9,236 nucleotides of DNA. It comes from an uncultured Oscillospiraceae bacterium (GTDB taxonomy: Bacteria > Bacillota > Clostridia > Oscillospirales > Oscillospiraceae). Of this stretch, positions 1 through 6,713 are shown in pieces. Position 1 is the first letter of the stretch; every line of letters begins with the position of its first letter. Both the position numbers and the translations under genes were made by a program. The notes under the pieces were generated by a model, which saw only the letters and a program-made list of their open reading frames with translations, did no database searches and was not told where the DNA came from. The stretch lies in contig CAKTGW010000015.1 in NCBI GenBank assembly GCA_934561725.1, positions 1 through 9,236 of the forward strand, in the 5' to 3' direction.

Positions 1-1124
1 GTAGAGGCAGGTGTTGTTGTCGGCCGGGGCGTAGCCGTCGGTCTCGGCGCGGCAGTGACCGTGGGGCTGACCGCCGGGGCAGAGCTTGTGCCGGGTGCTG
101 CGGAGACAGCCGGAGAAACAGCAGCCGGTGTGCTGACCTGAGGAGAGCTGCTGACGCCGGGGGCAGAAGTCACGTCGGGAGAGACGCTGGCTTCCGGATC
201 GTTGGTGACATCGGGAGAGGCGCTGCCGTCAGGAGATACTGTTGCATCCGGCGACGGGCTGACTTCCGGTGAGGGAGAATCCACAACCGGAGAAATAGAG
301 GGGCTGGGAGTGACGGCAGGGGTACCGCCGCAGGCGCGAAGGCACAGCAGTATGATGATCACGGCGGCGATGATCACGGCAATGGCGATCAGCGGACCGC
401 GGCTTTTTTTAGGTGCGGGAGGAACACTGTCCTCAAAATGCTTGTCGACCTTATATTCCTTCTGTGCCGCAGTGCGGGCTGCGGCTTCGGCAACGGTACT
501 GGTCCCCATTTCCTCGTCCAGCGCACGGGCCAGATCGGGATCGGATTCCAGAAGTGCGGCGGGCGTGAAGCCGGCATACTGTGCCGGGAGCACGGGGCAG
601 GCGTCCAGTGCGGCGCGGAGCTCGGCAGGAGAGGCATAACGCTCCGCCTCGTCATAGCTGACGGCCTTCTGAATCACGGCGCCGAATTTGCGTCCGCAGT
701 CCATCAGGGGCGGCAGAGCCTCTCCCTTCATACGGCGGCGCAGAGCGTCCGCACGTTCCTTTACGCCGATCTCGCCCTCGGTGGGATAGAAGGGATGCTG
801 ACCGCCGTTCATGGCGCAGTAGAGCATCAGGCCGATGGAATAAACATCAGCCCGTCCGCTGCGCTTGCCGTGCCAGAACAGCTCAGGCGCGGCGTATTCC
901 AGCGCTTCAGCGCTCAGATTCAGGATTTCTCCCTCCAGCGGTGCGTCCAGTGCGGCAGCGCCGTCGGGCAGAAGTGTAATTGCTCCGGGCCAGATGGCTC
1001 CGTGACATTCTGTCCCCTCCAGGGCTGCGCAGACGGCTTTGCCCAGTTCAATAGCCTCGGTACGGCTCATGTGGTTCATGTGAGACAGAACAGTGTTGTT
1101 TGGGTCAAAAGTATGTTCAGGCAT
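1..1124 (-). CDS. Membrane-anchored pseudokinase (Hanks-type C-lobe only), partial at the window edge
   Basis: The frame is open from the ATG at 1124 to the left edge (374 codons, no stop), so the 3' end is missing. Residues 20-175 follow the second half of a Ser/Thr protein kinase: a helix ending in a catalytic-loop-like stretch (41-52), an APE motif (79-81), the DVYSIG motif of subdomain IX (93-98) and the conserved Arg of subdomain XI (ERY, 161-163). Only 40 residues precede the catalytic loop, so the N-lobe (glycine loop, ATP lysine, helix-C glutamate) is absent. The HRDxKPxN motif reads HGAIWPGA and DFG reads DAP, so the catalytic Asp, Lys and metal-binding Asn are all replaced. A basic stretch (KKSR) precedes one membrane helix (about 245-262), then a Ser/Pro/Thr/Asp-rich outer tail. 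That suggests a cytoplasmic domain and an external tail, as in PrkC-like proteins, but with a scaffold or sensor role rather than catalysis (inference). AGAGGA lies 8-9 bases before the ATG. Confidence 0.8.
   Translation of the reverse strand, partial: MPEHTFDPNNTVLSHMNHMSRTEAIELGKAVCAALEGTECHGAIWPGAITLLPDGAAALDAPLEGEILNLSAEALEYAAPELFWHGKRSGRADVYSIGLMLYCAMNGGQHPFYPTEGEIGVKERADALRRRMKGEALPPLMDCGRKFGAVIQKAVSYDEAERYASPAELRAALDACPVLPAQYAGFTPAALLESDPDLARALDEEMGTSTVAEAAARTAAQKEYKVDKHFEDSVPPAPKKSRGPLIAIAVIIAAVIIILLCLRACGGTPAVTPSPSISPVVDSPSPEVSPSPDATVSPDGSASPDVTNDPEASVSPDVTSAPGVSSSPQVSTPAAVSPAVSAAPGTSSAPAVSPTVTAAPRPTATPRPTTTPAS
135..308 (-). repeat. Degenerate Ser-Pro-Asp repeat tract in the pseudokinase tail
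   Basis: Residues about 273-330 of the pseudokinase repeat short units of the type SPDxxxSPD, SPEVSPSPD and SPDVTSAP. At DNA level two copies of a similar unit (gtsacrtcgggagagrcgctg) can be seen near 170-190 and 206-226 on the plus strand. Such Pro/Ser/Thr-rich stretches usually act as flexible spacers through the cell wall. The copies are imperfect, so this is an old or selected low-complexity repeat rather than a recent tandem duplication. Confidence 0.6.
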
Positions 1125-1164
1125 GGTTTTAATCCTCTTTATCAAGGGTGGTTACGACGCAGAT

Positions 1165-1193
1165 ATCATATCACAACTGACGTGATTCGTCAA
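1165..1193 (-). promoter_or_regulatory. Sigma-A promoter for the pseudokinase gene
   Basis: On the minus strand TTGACG (1193-1188), a 17-base spacer and TATGAT (1170-1165) form a near-consensus promoter, with transcription expected to begin near 1158, about 34 bases before the ATG at 1124. The -35 box overlaps the stop codon of the upstream rlmA gene (1192-1190). The pseudokinase therefore has its own start even though it lies downstream of the rlmA unit. Confidence 0.75.
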
Positions 1194-2020
1194 TCTGGGC
1201 AGCTTTTCCGATAGAGCCATACGCCGAAATGCAGCTCAGTCTCCAGCTGCTCCAGGGCCTCAAGGCGGGCCTGATCTTCCCGGCTGGTCTTGTAATAGTA
1301 GGGCGTCATGCGGAAGAGCGCCTGAATATCGGCGGCGCTGTTCAATTGCAGCGTACAGCGGACCTCGGTCTGCTTTGTGAGGATCAGTCCATCCAGAGCG
1401 GGATCCATGTCGGGATTAAGATAGGGTGTAGTATAGACAGCCTTTTTTAATCCGAACAGATGCTCACGCAGGGGGACGGCACGGATCAGCAGTCCATCTG
1501 GCTTGAGAACGCGGGCGCACTCCGTTGGAAAAAGCGGGGCGAAAATGCTCAGGAGCAGATCAATACCGCCGTCCGGGACAGGAAGATGATTCGCTCCGGC
1601 TATAGCCAGATGCAGCGAGCGGTCGCGCCGGTGCGCTTCTGCAAGAGCATCCCGGGAAATATCGATACCCAGTGCTTCTACGGTGCGGCCCATTGATTCC
1701 AGGTGTGCTTTTACACCGCTGGTGTACCAGCCCTCGCCGCAGCCGGCATCCAGCAGCCGGATGGAGGCCTGAGTCAGCGTCTCGGCCTGCCGGCAGATCT
1801 CATGCCGTAATGGTTCATAATAGCCCTTTTCCAGAAATTCCCTTCTGGCTGTGACCATCAGATGATCGTCACCGTGGCGCTTTTTTGCCGAGGCGGCACT
1901 GAGAGCCAGATTGACATAGCCCTTTTTATTCTTGTCAAAGCAGTGTCCGGCAGGACATTTCAGGCTTGGCCCCATGTCCCAGAGTGGCTGGCGGCAGACA
2001 GGGCAGGAAAAATACGGCAT
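1190..2020 (-). CDS. rlmA: 23S rRNA (guanine-N1)-methyltransferase, RlmA family
   Basis: This 276-residue protein is the usual length of the RlmA family, which methylates N1 of a guanine in 23S rRNA helix 35 (G745 in E. coli RlmAI, G748 in Gram-positive RlmAII/TlrB). An N-terminal zinc finger is visible: C6, C9, C22 and H26 in the CPVC...CPAGH pattern, followed by the family signature FDKNKKGYVNL (28-38). The Rossmann fold carries S-adenosylmethionine motif I at 89-98 (LLDAGCGEGW) and an acidic motif II at GID (118-120). The start is fixed by AAGGAGGT (2035-2028) seven bases before the ATG. That site lies inside the end of the upstream DUF362 gene, whose TGA touches this ATG, so translation is probably coupled. 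Which guanine is modified cannot be decided from the sequence. RlmAII-type enzymes can contribute to tylosin tolerance, but nothing here shows that role. Confidence 0.9.
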   Translation of the reverse strand: MPYFSCPVCRQPLWDMGPSLKCPAGHCFDKNKKGYVNLALSAASAKKRHGDDHLMVTARREFLEKGYYEPLRHEICRQAETLTQASIRLLDAGCGEGWYTSGVKAHLESMGRTVEALGIDISRDALAEAHRRDRSLHLAIAGANHLPVPDGGIDLLLSIFAPLFPTECARVLKPDGLLIRAVPLREHLFGLKKAVYTTPYLNPDMDPALDGLILTKQTEVRCTLQLNSAADIQALFRMTPYYYKTSREDQARLEALEQLETELHFGVWLYRKSCPD

Positions 2021-3151
2021 TCAATGGACCTCCTTATTGATGAGCCGGGCGATGGGGCTGCGTCTGGCGTGCAGCGCACCCCGGGGACAGAATTCCTGAC
2101 AGCAGAAACAGCGGATACAGCGGCTCCGGTGGATATGGGGCTGGCCGCCGCGGAGCGTGATAGCCTCGGCGGGACAGATGGCGGCGCATTTTCCGCAGCC
2201 GGAGCAATGCGCGGTGTCCAGAACGGGACGGGCGGAGAGACAGCAATTTAATACAGCACTGCGTATGCGCCCGGACAGGCCGCCCCGGCCTTCAAAGAGA
2301 ATGCCGCCGGTGTCCGGAAGTACGAAGTCCGCCAGCGGCTCCGGCTGACCGGATACGGAGGGCGTGGAGAGAAGAAGCCTGCGGCGCTGGGCGGCGGCAA
2401 TCGTGGGAACGGACAGCGGATCCAGGCCGATAAGCCGGGCCAGACTTGCGTCCAGTGCGTGGGGATTGGGCGCTGCGGCCAGCAGGCCTGCGTGATATGG
2501 TGTGCCGGCTGTAGGGCCGTTGCCCTCCATGGCAATCACAGCATCGCACACTGTGAGCACAGGGGAAAAATACTGGCAGATATCTACCAGAGCATCGGCA
2601 AAGTCGCCGGGGCGGGGAAAACGGAAATGATACTCCGGCTTTTTTGTGCCGGGGATAGCGCCGAACAGATTTTTTACGCCGGCGGTCAGAGACATCATGC
2701 CGTGGGTCTTGAGCTTGCACAGGCTGATCACGGCGTCTGCGCGGGTAAGGTAAGCGGTACAGTCAAATTCCCGGCAGATCGCGGCTTCGGGAGCAGAGAT
2801 ATGCAGCTCGGAGAGATCCTGGTTGAGCGTGACGTTTCGGAGAGCGGTCAGCCCGCAGGCGGCATAAACGTGCCGGAGCCAAACAGCGGTATAGGGGCCG
2901 CCCGGAGAATCGCCGACGATGGGCCGGGCGCCTTTTTCGGATAAAATGTCGCACAGAGCCTGAATCACTGCCGGATGGGTGGTGGCGGCACGCTCCGGCG
3001 CCGCGCCGGTTACCAGATTAGCCTTTATGGCCACAGTCATTCCCGGACGCAGCCAGGAAAAATCCGTGACCTGTGCCAGCACATCCTCCAGTGCGGGCCG
3101 GACGCGGCTGTATTCATAATCGGGACAGCGGGAATAGGCAATATCGTACAT
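2021..3151 (-). CDS. DUF362 protein with C-terminal 2x[4Fe-4S] ferredoxin domain
   Basis: The 376-residue protein has a DUF362 domain (about 1-300) with typical stretches such as VAIKANLV (40-47), a THPAVI segment (58-63) and the LCKLKTH...GVKNLFG core (144-164). A bacterial ferredoxin domain follows: cluster 1 ligands C316, C319, C322, C326, and cluster 2 ligands C345, C348, C351, C355, with an additional C350. The family is common in clostridia. Its reaction is not established, though the clusters point to electron transfer or redox-linked activity in the cytoplasm. There is no signal peptide. AGGAGA sits four bases upstream of the ATG. The gene lies 40 bases after the DUF554 gene with no terminator between them, and abuts rlmA (TGA then ATG), suggesting one transcript. 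Confidence 0.85.
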   Translation of the reverse strand: MYDIAYSRCPDYEYSRVRPALEDVLAQVTDFSWLRPGMTVAIKANLVTGAAPERAATTHPAVIQALCDILSEKGARPIVGDSPGGPYTAVWLRHVYAACGLTALRNVTLNQDLSELHISAPEAAICREFDCTAYLTRADAVISLCKLKTHGMMSLTAGVKNLFGAIPGTKKPEYHFRFPRPGDFADALVDICQYFSPVLTVCDAVIAMEGNGPTAGTPYHAGLLAAAPNPHALDASLARLIGLDPLSVPTIAAAQRRRLLLSTPSVSGQPEPLADFVLPDTGGILFEGRGGLSGRIRSAVLNCCLSARPVLDTAHCSGCGKCAAICPAEAITLRGGQPHIHRSRCIRCFCCQEFCPRGALHARRSPIARLINKEVH

Positions 3152-3191
3152 GGCTCTCCTGATTCTGCCCGATAAGGGGCGAAAAATTTTT

Positions 3192-3920
3192 TCAGCGGAT
3201 CAGACCGCGGATAAGTTCCCACAGGGGTGGGATCAGCAGTGCGGGCAGAAGATTGCCGACACGGAAGCTGTGGGGACGCAGCAGATTGATCCCCACACCA
3301 AAAACCAGCACGGAGCCTATAAAGCTCATGCCGCTGACTACGGCGTCCGTCATATAGGGGGCGATAAAGCTGGCGAAAAGAGTGATGGAGCCCTGGTATA
3401 CGCCCACCGGGATGGCGGAACAGAGCACACCGGGACCCAGCGTGGAGGCAAATACCATGATAATGATAAAGTCCAGCATGCTCTTGGCCAGCAGCATGGA
3501 CCAGTCCCCGGACAGACCGTCCTGAATAGCGCCCACCACAGCCATGGCGCCAATGCAGATGACCAGAGAGGCAGTGACAAAACCGTTTACAAAGCCGGCG
3601 TCGTCCTTGGCGCCAAAGCGGCGGCGGAGCTTGTCGCCCAGTATGTCCATTTTGTGTTCAATGTTCAGTGCTTCACCCAGCAGTCCGCCCAGAACCAGAG
3701 AGAGCACCAGCATGGTGCTGCCCTGTGTGGTGAGCCCGCCGTCTGAAACAGCGAGCAGCCCGGTCATGGCGCCGGAAGCGCCGATGAAGATCACGGCCAG
3801 TGAACAGGCCTGCATGAGAATGCTCTGAAAACGTTCGGACAGGCCGCTTTTCAGCAGCAGGCCCAGCCCGCCGCCCACAAGAACGGCCAGAACGTTGCAG
3901 AGAGTTCCGATTCCGTGCAT
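3192..3920 (-). CDS. DUF554 family integral membrane protein
   Basis: From the ATG at 3920 the protein has 242 residues, as expected for DUF554 (YdfK-like) proteins. It starts with the family's typical MHGIGTLCNVLAVLVGGGLG and includes the conserved QACSLAVIFIGASGAMTGLL stretch. Around seven hydrophobic segments can be seen (about 5-24, 38-57, 69-86, 112-131, 143-165, 168-188, 197-214), with a last one near 224-239. The substrate or function is unknown; a transport role is only a guess. The frame is open further upstream to 4043, but those codons run through a terminator hairpin and the remains of another gene, so the ATG at 3920 is preferred. A GGAGGA lies about 11 bases upstream, a rather long spacing. 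It is probably the first gene of the DUF554-DUF362-rlmA unit. Confidence 0.85.
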   Translation of the reverse strand: MHGIGTLCNVLAVLVGGGLGLLLKSGLSERFQSILMQACSLAVIFIGASGAMTGLLAVSDGGLTTQGSTMLVLSLVLGGLLGEALNIEHKMDILGDKLRRRFGAKDDAGFVNGFVTASLVICIGAMAVVGAIQDGLSGDWSMLLAKSMLDFIIIMVFASTLGPGVLCSAIPVGVYQGSITLFASFIAPYMTDAVVSGMSFIGSVLVFGVGINLLRPHSFRVGNLLPALLIPPLWELIRGLIR

Positions 3921-3944
3921 AAGTAATGTAGTCCTCCAAATATC

Positions 3945-3975
3945 AAAAGGACGGGCATTTTGCCCGCCCTTTTTT
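3945..3975 (-). terminator. Hairpin terminator after the stalk protein gene
   Basis: The stem pairs 3945-3956 with 3962-3973, with one A-C mismatch and a five-base loop, and a GC-rich core (GGGC/GCCC). On the minus strand it is followed by TTTTGATATTT. It begins only about seven bases after the TAA at 3982 that ends the out-of-frame zinc-binding tail. The hairpin is nearly symmetrical, with six T on the plus strand as well, but no plus-strand gene enters it. Some read-through into the DUF554 gene is likely, since I see no clear promoter of its own there. Confidence 0.75.
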
Positions 3976-3981
3976 ACAAAA

Positions 3982-4095
3982 TTATGGTTTGCAGACACCG
4001 CAGGCTGTATAACCGGCGGCCTGCGCTTCTTCTTTGGTGTCAAACCAGATCCGATTTTCGGTCAGGATCCTTTTCGCATGTCGGCAATCGGGATT
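3982..4095 (-). pseudogene. Out-of-frame C-terminal Ada-like zinc-binding tail of the stalk protein
   Basis: Reading the minus strand from 4095 in the +1 frame relative to the upstream gene gives 37 residues and a TAA. They begin NPDCRHAKRI, continue with ENRIWFDTKEEAQAAGYTAC and end CGVCKP. This resembles the Ada-type zinc-binding domain (PF02805-like), whose ending is usually AAGYxPCxxCxP, with Cys ligands at fragment positions 4, 32 and 35. There is no start codon or ribosome binding site for it. The upstream gene ends GSLESDK and then TAA exactly where family proteins read on as DKYHxPDC. The simplest explanation is a small deletion (about five bases) that removed a Tyr-His pair and shifted the frame. 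A true variant, a sequencing error or a programmed shift cannot be separated here. Confidence 0.75.
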
Positions 4096-4699
4096 ATTTA
4101 TCTGACTCCAGACTGCCGACATAGGTGCCGGTCGTTTTGACATCAATGCTGTCGGATCTGTTTGTCTGCGCTGTTCGGCTCAGCACGGCGGTGCTTGCGG
4201 CACTGTCCCAGCTTACAGTGAGCCCCAGTGCTTCGGAGATGGCACGCAGCGGAAGATAGGTCGTTCCGTTAATGAGAAACGGCTCGACAGCATTGCCGGA
4301 TGCGTCCATGGGCTCAAGGCGTGCGCCGTTGAGCATGATGGAAATATCACGGTAGACTGCCTGAGCGGGAACAAGAGCATAGGTCGCCTTTGCATCGGAT
4401 GCAGCAGAGGCGGTGCCGCCGCTTGAAAGCCCGATCGTGCTTGTCATATTGTCCCAGCTTACAGAGAGTCCCAAAGCACTGGCGATCCCGCGCACAGGGA
4501 GATAGATCGTACCGTCGAAAATAAAGGGCTCGACTGCGCTGCCATTGGCATCAGCGGGAATGAGATCACTGCCGTCCAGCGTAATGGAGATCCCGCAATA
4601 AGTGAGTACGATCTCCTTTGTTTCCTGCAGAGCCAGGGCCGGAGCAGAGAGCGTCAGCAGCAGGACCAGAGCCAATAGGAACGAAAACTGCCTTTTCAT
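4094..4699 (-). CDS. Secreted protein with two copper-amine-oxidase-N-like stalk repeats, C-terminus frameshifted
   Basis: From the ATG at 4699 (GAGGA eight bases upstream) the protein has 201 residues. A TTG five codons earlier is possible but lacks a good site. Residues 1-24 are a signal peptide: KR, a long hydrophobic core and an ALA-type cleavage site. Two homologous units follow, about 31-91 and 114-174, each with the pattern AVEPF, then NGT or DGT, then YLP(V/L)R, then ALGL(S/T)VSWD. This is the copper amine oxidase N-terminal-like (stalk) domain, common as a binding or spacer module in secreted clostridial proteins; it is not an oxidase. The frame ends at TAA (4096-4094) immediately before a recognisable zinc-binding tail in another frame, so the intact protein would have had about 240 residues. 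It lies 44 bases after proS with no obvious promoter, so it is probably cotranscribed. Confidence 0.85.
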   Translation of the reverse strand: MKRQFSFLLALVLLLTLSAPALALQETKEIVLTYCGISITLDGSDLIPADANGSAVEPFIFDGTIYLPVRGIASALGLSVSWDNMTSTIGLSSGGTASAASDAKATYALVPAQAVYRDISIMLNGARLEPMDASGNAVEPFLINGTTYLPLRAISEALGLTVSWDSAASTAVLSRTAQTNRSDSIDVKTTGTYVGSLESDK

Positions 4700-4743
4700 C
4701 CATGCATTCCTCAAACAGTTCGCAGCGTCAAAGAGCGCCGGCT

Positions 4744-6183
4744 TTAATAAGCTACGCCCCAGTAGACCATTTTATCGGCCTTTTTGCCGCAGACAGGGCA
4801 GACATCGTCCAGGTGCTCCTGCACGAAGGGGATGCAGCGGCTGGACATGCCGGCCTTTTCCTTCATGGCCATCTCGCAGGCCAGATCGCCGCACCACATG
4901 GTCTTGATGAAGCCGCCGTGCTCGGCCTGGAGAGCTTTGGCTTCTTCCAGAGAATGGGCCTCAAAAATGTGGCTGTCCAGATTGGCCTTTGCCTTGGCGT
5001 ACAGACCGGCGTGCACCTCGTCCAGAAGCTGGGGGATGCGTTCTTCCAGCTCGGCAAGGGGAACAAAGCTCTTTTCACCGTTATCCCGGCGGCAGACGCA
5101 GCACTGATCCTTTTCCATATCCTTGGGGCCGATCTCCACGCGGAGAGGAATGCCCTTCATCTCATACTCGGCAAACTTCCATCCGGGGCTGTTGTCAGAG
5201 AAATCACCGCGGACACGAATGCCGGCCTTTTTCAGGCGATCCACCAGCTCCTGTGCCTTTTCCGTTACGCCGGGCTTATGATGGGCGATGGGCAGGACGA
5301 TGACCTGAATGGGGGCAATGCGGGGGGGCAGGACCAGGCCGTTGTTGTCACCGTGGGTCATGATCAGTCCGCCAATCATACGGGTGGATACGCCCCAACT
5401 GGTCTGGTGAGGATAGTGCAGCTGATTGTCCTTACCGGTGAAGGTGATATCGAAGGCGCGGGCAAAGCCGTCACCAAAATAGTGGCTGGTACCGGACTGA
5501 AGTGCCTTGTGGTCGTGCATCATGCATTCCACGGTGTAGGTCTCTTCAGCACCGTTGAATTTTTCCTTATCCGTTTTCTGACCCTTGACCACGGGCATGG
5601 CCAGCGTGTTTTCCAGAAAATCGGCATAGACGTTCAGCATCTGCTGCGTTTCGGCGCGGGCTTCCTCGGCAGTCTCGTGCATGGTGTGGCCCTCCTGCCA
5701 CAGGAACTCGCGGTGGCGCAGGAAGGGACGGGAGGTCTTTTCCCAGCGCAGAACGGAGCACCACTGGTTATACAGCTTGGGCAGATCGCGCCAGGAGTGG
5801 ATGATATTGGAATAGTGCTCACAGAACAGCGTCTCTGATGTGGGGCGAATGCACATGCGCTCTTCCAGCTCGTCTCCGCCGCCCATGGTGACCCAGGCGC
5901 ATTCGGGAGCGAAGCCCTCCACATGGTCCTTTTCCTTCTGGAGCAGGCTCTCGGGGATGAGCACAGGCAGATATACGTTTTCATGGCCCAGCTCTTTAAA
6001 GCGCCGGTCCAGTTCTTTCTGGATATTTTCCCAGATGGCATATCCATAGGGACGGTAAATGAACATACCCTTTATGGAAGAATAGTCGATCAGCTCGGCC
6101 TTGCGGCATACATCGGTATACCACTGCGCAAAATCGACCTCCATATCGGTGATCTGTTCTACCTTTTTTTTGTCGTTTGCCAT
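4744..6183 (-). CDS. proS: Prolyl-tRNA synthetase, archaeal/eukaryotic type (short bacterial form)
   Basis: This enzyme charges tRNA-Pro with proline in the cytoplasm. The 479-residue length matches the archaeal/eukaryotic-type ProRS found in many clostridia, which lacks the editing insertion of the E. coli type. Class II features are in order: motif 1 near 38-78 (GMFIYRPYG...YLPVLIP), the CIRPTSET segment (111-118), motif 2 ([24 protein letters not shown], 146-169) and motif 3 ([11 protein letters not shown]...[10 protein letters not shown], 263-291). The anticodon-binding domain spans about 292-395. The C-terminal zinc domain has C431, C436, C462 and C465, and the protein ends WGVAY, with the terminal Tyr typical of this type. 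AAGGAGG (6197-6191) is seven bases before the ATG. A consensus promoter lies upstream, and the leader is only about 45 bases, too short for a T-box. Confidence 0.95.
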   Translation of the reverse strand: MANDKKKVEQITDMEVDFAQWYTDVCRKAELIDYSSIKGMFIYRPYGYAIWENIQKELDRRFKELGHENVYLPVLIPESLLQKEKDHVEGFAPECAWVTMGGGDELEERMCIRPTSETLFCEHYSNIIHSWRDLPKLYNQWCSVLRWEKTSRPFLRHREFLWQEGHTMHETAEEARAETQQMLNVYADFLENTLAMPVVKGQKTDKEKFNGAEETYTVECMMHDHKALQSGTSHYFGDGFARAFDITFTGKDNQLHYPHQTSWGVSTRMIGGLIMTHGDNNGLVLPPRIAPIQVIVLPIAHHKPGVTEKAQELVDRLKKAGIRVRGDFSDNSPGWKFAEYEMKGIPLRVEIGPKDMEKDQCCVCRRDNGEKSFVPLAELEERIPQLLDEVHAGLYAKAKANLDSHIFEAHSLEEAKALQAEHGGFIKTMWCGDLACEMAMKEKAGMSSRCIPFVQEHLDDVCPVCGKKADKMVYWGVAY

Positions 6184-6233
6184 CGTAAGTCCTCCTTAAA
6201 ATGCGCAGTTTCTCTGTTGCGTCATGTCATAAT

Positions 6234-6262
6234 ATTGTATAAAATCCGCACCCGCTTGTCAA
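6234..6262 (-). promoter_or_regulatory. Sigma-A promoter for proS
   Basis: On the minus strand TTGACA (6262-6257), 17 bases and TACAAT (6239-6234) give a near-perfect sigma-A promoter. Transcription should start near 6227, leaving a leader of about 44 bases with only weak pairing potential, consistent with strong constitutive expression of a housekeeping synthetase. Confidence 0.85.
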
Positions 6263-6285
6263 GCACAACCACAGCCCCAGCAGGA

Positions 6286-6291
6286 TATAAT
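6286..6291 (+). promoter_or_regulatory. Probable -10 box for the 103-residue protein gene
   Basis: A perfect TATAAT lies 33 bases before the ATG at 6325. No good -35 is present at 16-18 bases upstream; the nearest TTGTCA (6256-6261) is 24 bases away and overlaps the -35 of the divergent proS promoter. The promoter may be weak, activator-dependent or affected by proS transcription. Confidence 0.5.
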
Positions 6292-6324
6292 AAAGTGAAA
6301 TATGCCTGAAAAGAGGGAGCTGTT

Positions 6325-6636
6325 ATGAGTATGTACGGCAGATTTTATTTTCGCCCCGGCGAGGGTGAGATGCTTACGACCCGGCTGTGCTGCACGGAAA
6401 AGCAGGGCGGCGCGGTGGTCGGGCAGGTGTGCGCTGCGGGGGGAGAGCCTGTGTCCGGTGCTCTGGTCCTGCTGTTCCGTGTGCCGGAGAAGGGCGAGAT
6501 CCAGCTGATGGCGCGGTTCATTACCGATGAGGAGGGGCAGTTTTTCTTTGGGCCGCTGGAATCCGGCGAGCTGTATCTGGTCAAGGTGTTCAAGGGAACG
6601 CCGGACCTGCGGGAGCTGGAAATCGCGGCGGATTGA
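6325..6636 (+). CDS. Small carboxypeptidase-regulatory-like beta-sandwich protein
   Basis: The 103-residue protein contains, at about 30-90, the pattern VVGQV...GEPVSGALVLLF...FITDEEGQFFFGPLESGELYLVKVF. This matches the carboxypeptidase regulatory-like (prealbumin-like) fold, in which G-x-V starts the sheet and T-D-x-x-G-x-F marks the central turn. Such domains usually occur in surface or secreted proteins, but here there is no signal peptide or membrane helix, so it is predicted to be cytoplasmic. A pair of cysteines (22, 23) and C36 precede or lie in the fold. GAGGGAG (6313-6319) lies five bases before the ATG. It is divergent from proS, and the next gene has its own promoter beginning just after this stop. 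No function can be assigned; it may be a stand-alone structural or binding module. Confidence 0.75.
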   Translation: MSMYGRFYFRPGEGEMLTTRLCCTEKQGGAVVGQVCAAGGEPVSGALVLLFRVPEKGEIQLMARFITDEEGQFFFGPLESGELYLVKVFKGTPDLRELEIAAD

Positions 6637-6637
6637 C

Positions 6638-6666
6638 TTGACCGTCAGGACGTTTTTGGATATAAT
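6638..6666 (+). promoter_or_regulatory. Sigma-A promoter for the HAAS-domain gene
   Basis: TTGACC (6638-6643), exactly 17 bases and TATAAT (6661-6666) form a near-consensus promoter that begins two bases after the stop of the upstream gene. Transcription should start near 6673, about 40 bases before the ATG at 6714. No terminator separates the upstream gene, so read-through could add to expression. Confidence 0.85.
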
Positions 6667-6713
6667 AGTTCTATACGGCTGTGGGCCGCATGCGCAATCG
6701 AGGTGAAACACAA

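Noticed and set aside
438..1214. Plus-strand reading frame of 258 codons opposite the pseudokinase
   Set aside because: It is a shadow; the minus frame shows kinase landmarks, a membrane helix, a ribosome site and a promoter.
3921..4043. N-terminal extension of the DUF554 protein to 4043
   Set aside because: The added residues are basic and polar, cross a terminator hairpin and overlap the remains of the zinc-binding tail. Family proteins begin at the MHGIG start.
4090..4102. Programmed frameshift at the stalk protein stop
   Set aside because: No slippery heptamer, stimulating hairpin or internal Shine-Dalgarno is evident, and the resulting protein would still lack the Tyr-His pair. A small deletion or an error fits better.
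4618..5838. Long plus-strand reading frame of about 406 codons opposite proS
   Set aside because: It is the reverse complement shadow of the highly conserved proS gene, has no family features and no ribosome binding site that would fit.
6184..6230. T-box riboswitch in the proS leader
   Set aside because: The leader predicted from the promoter is only about 44 bases and has no T-box sequence or terminator hairpin.
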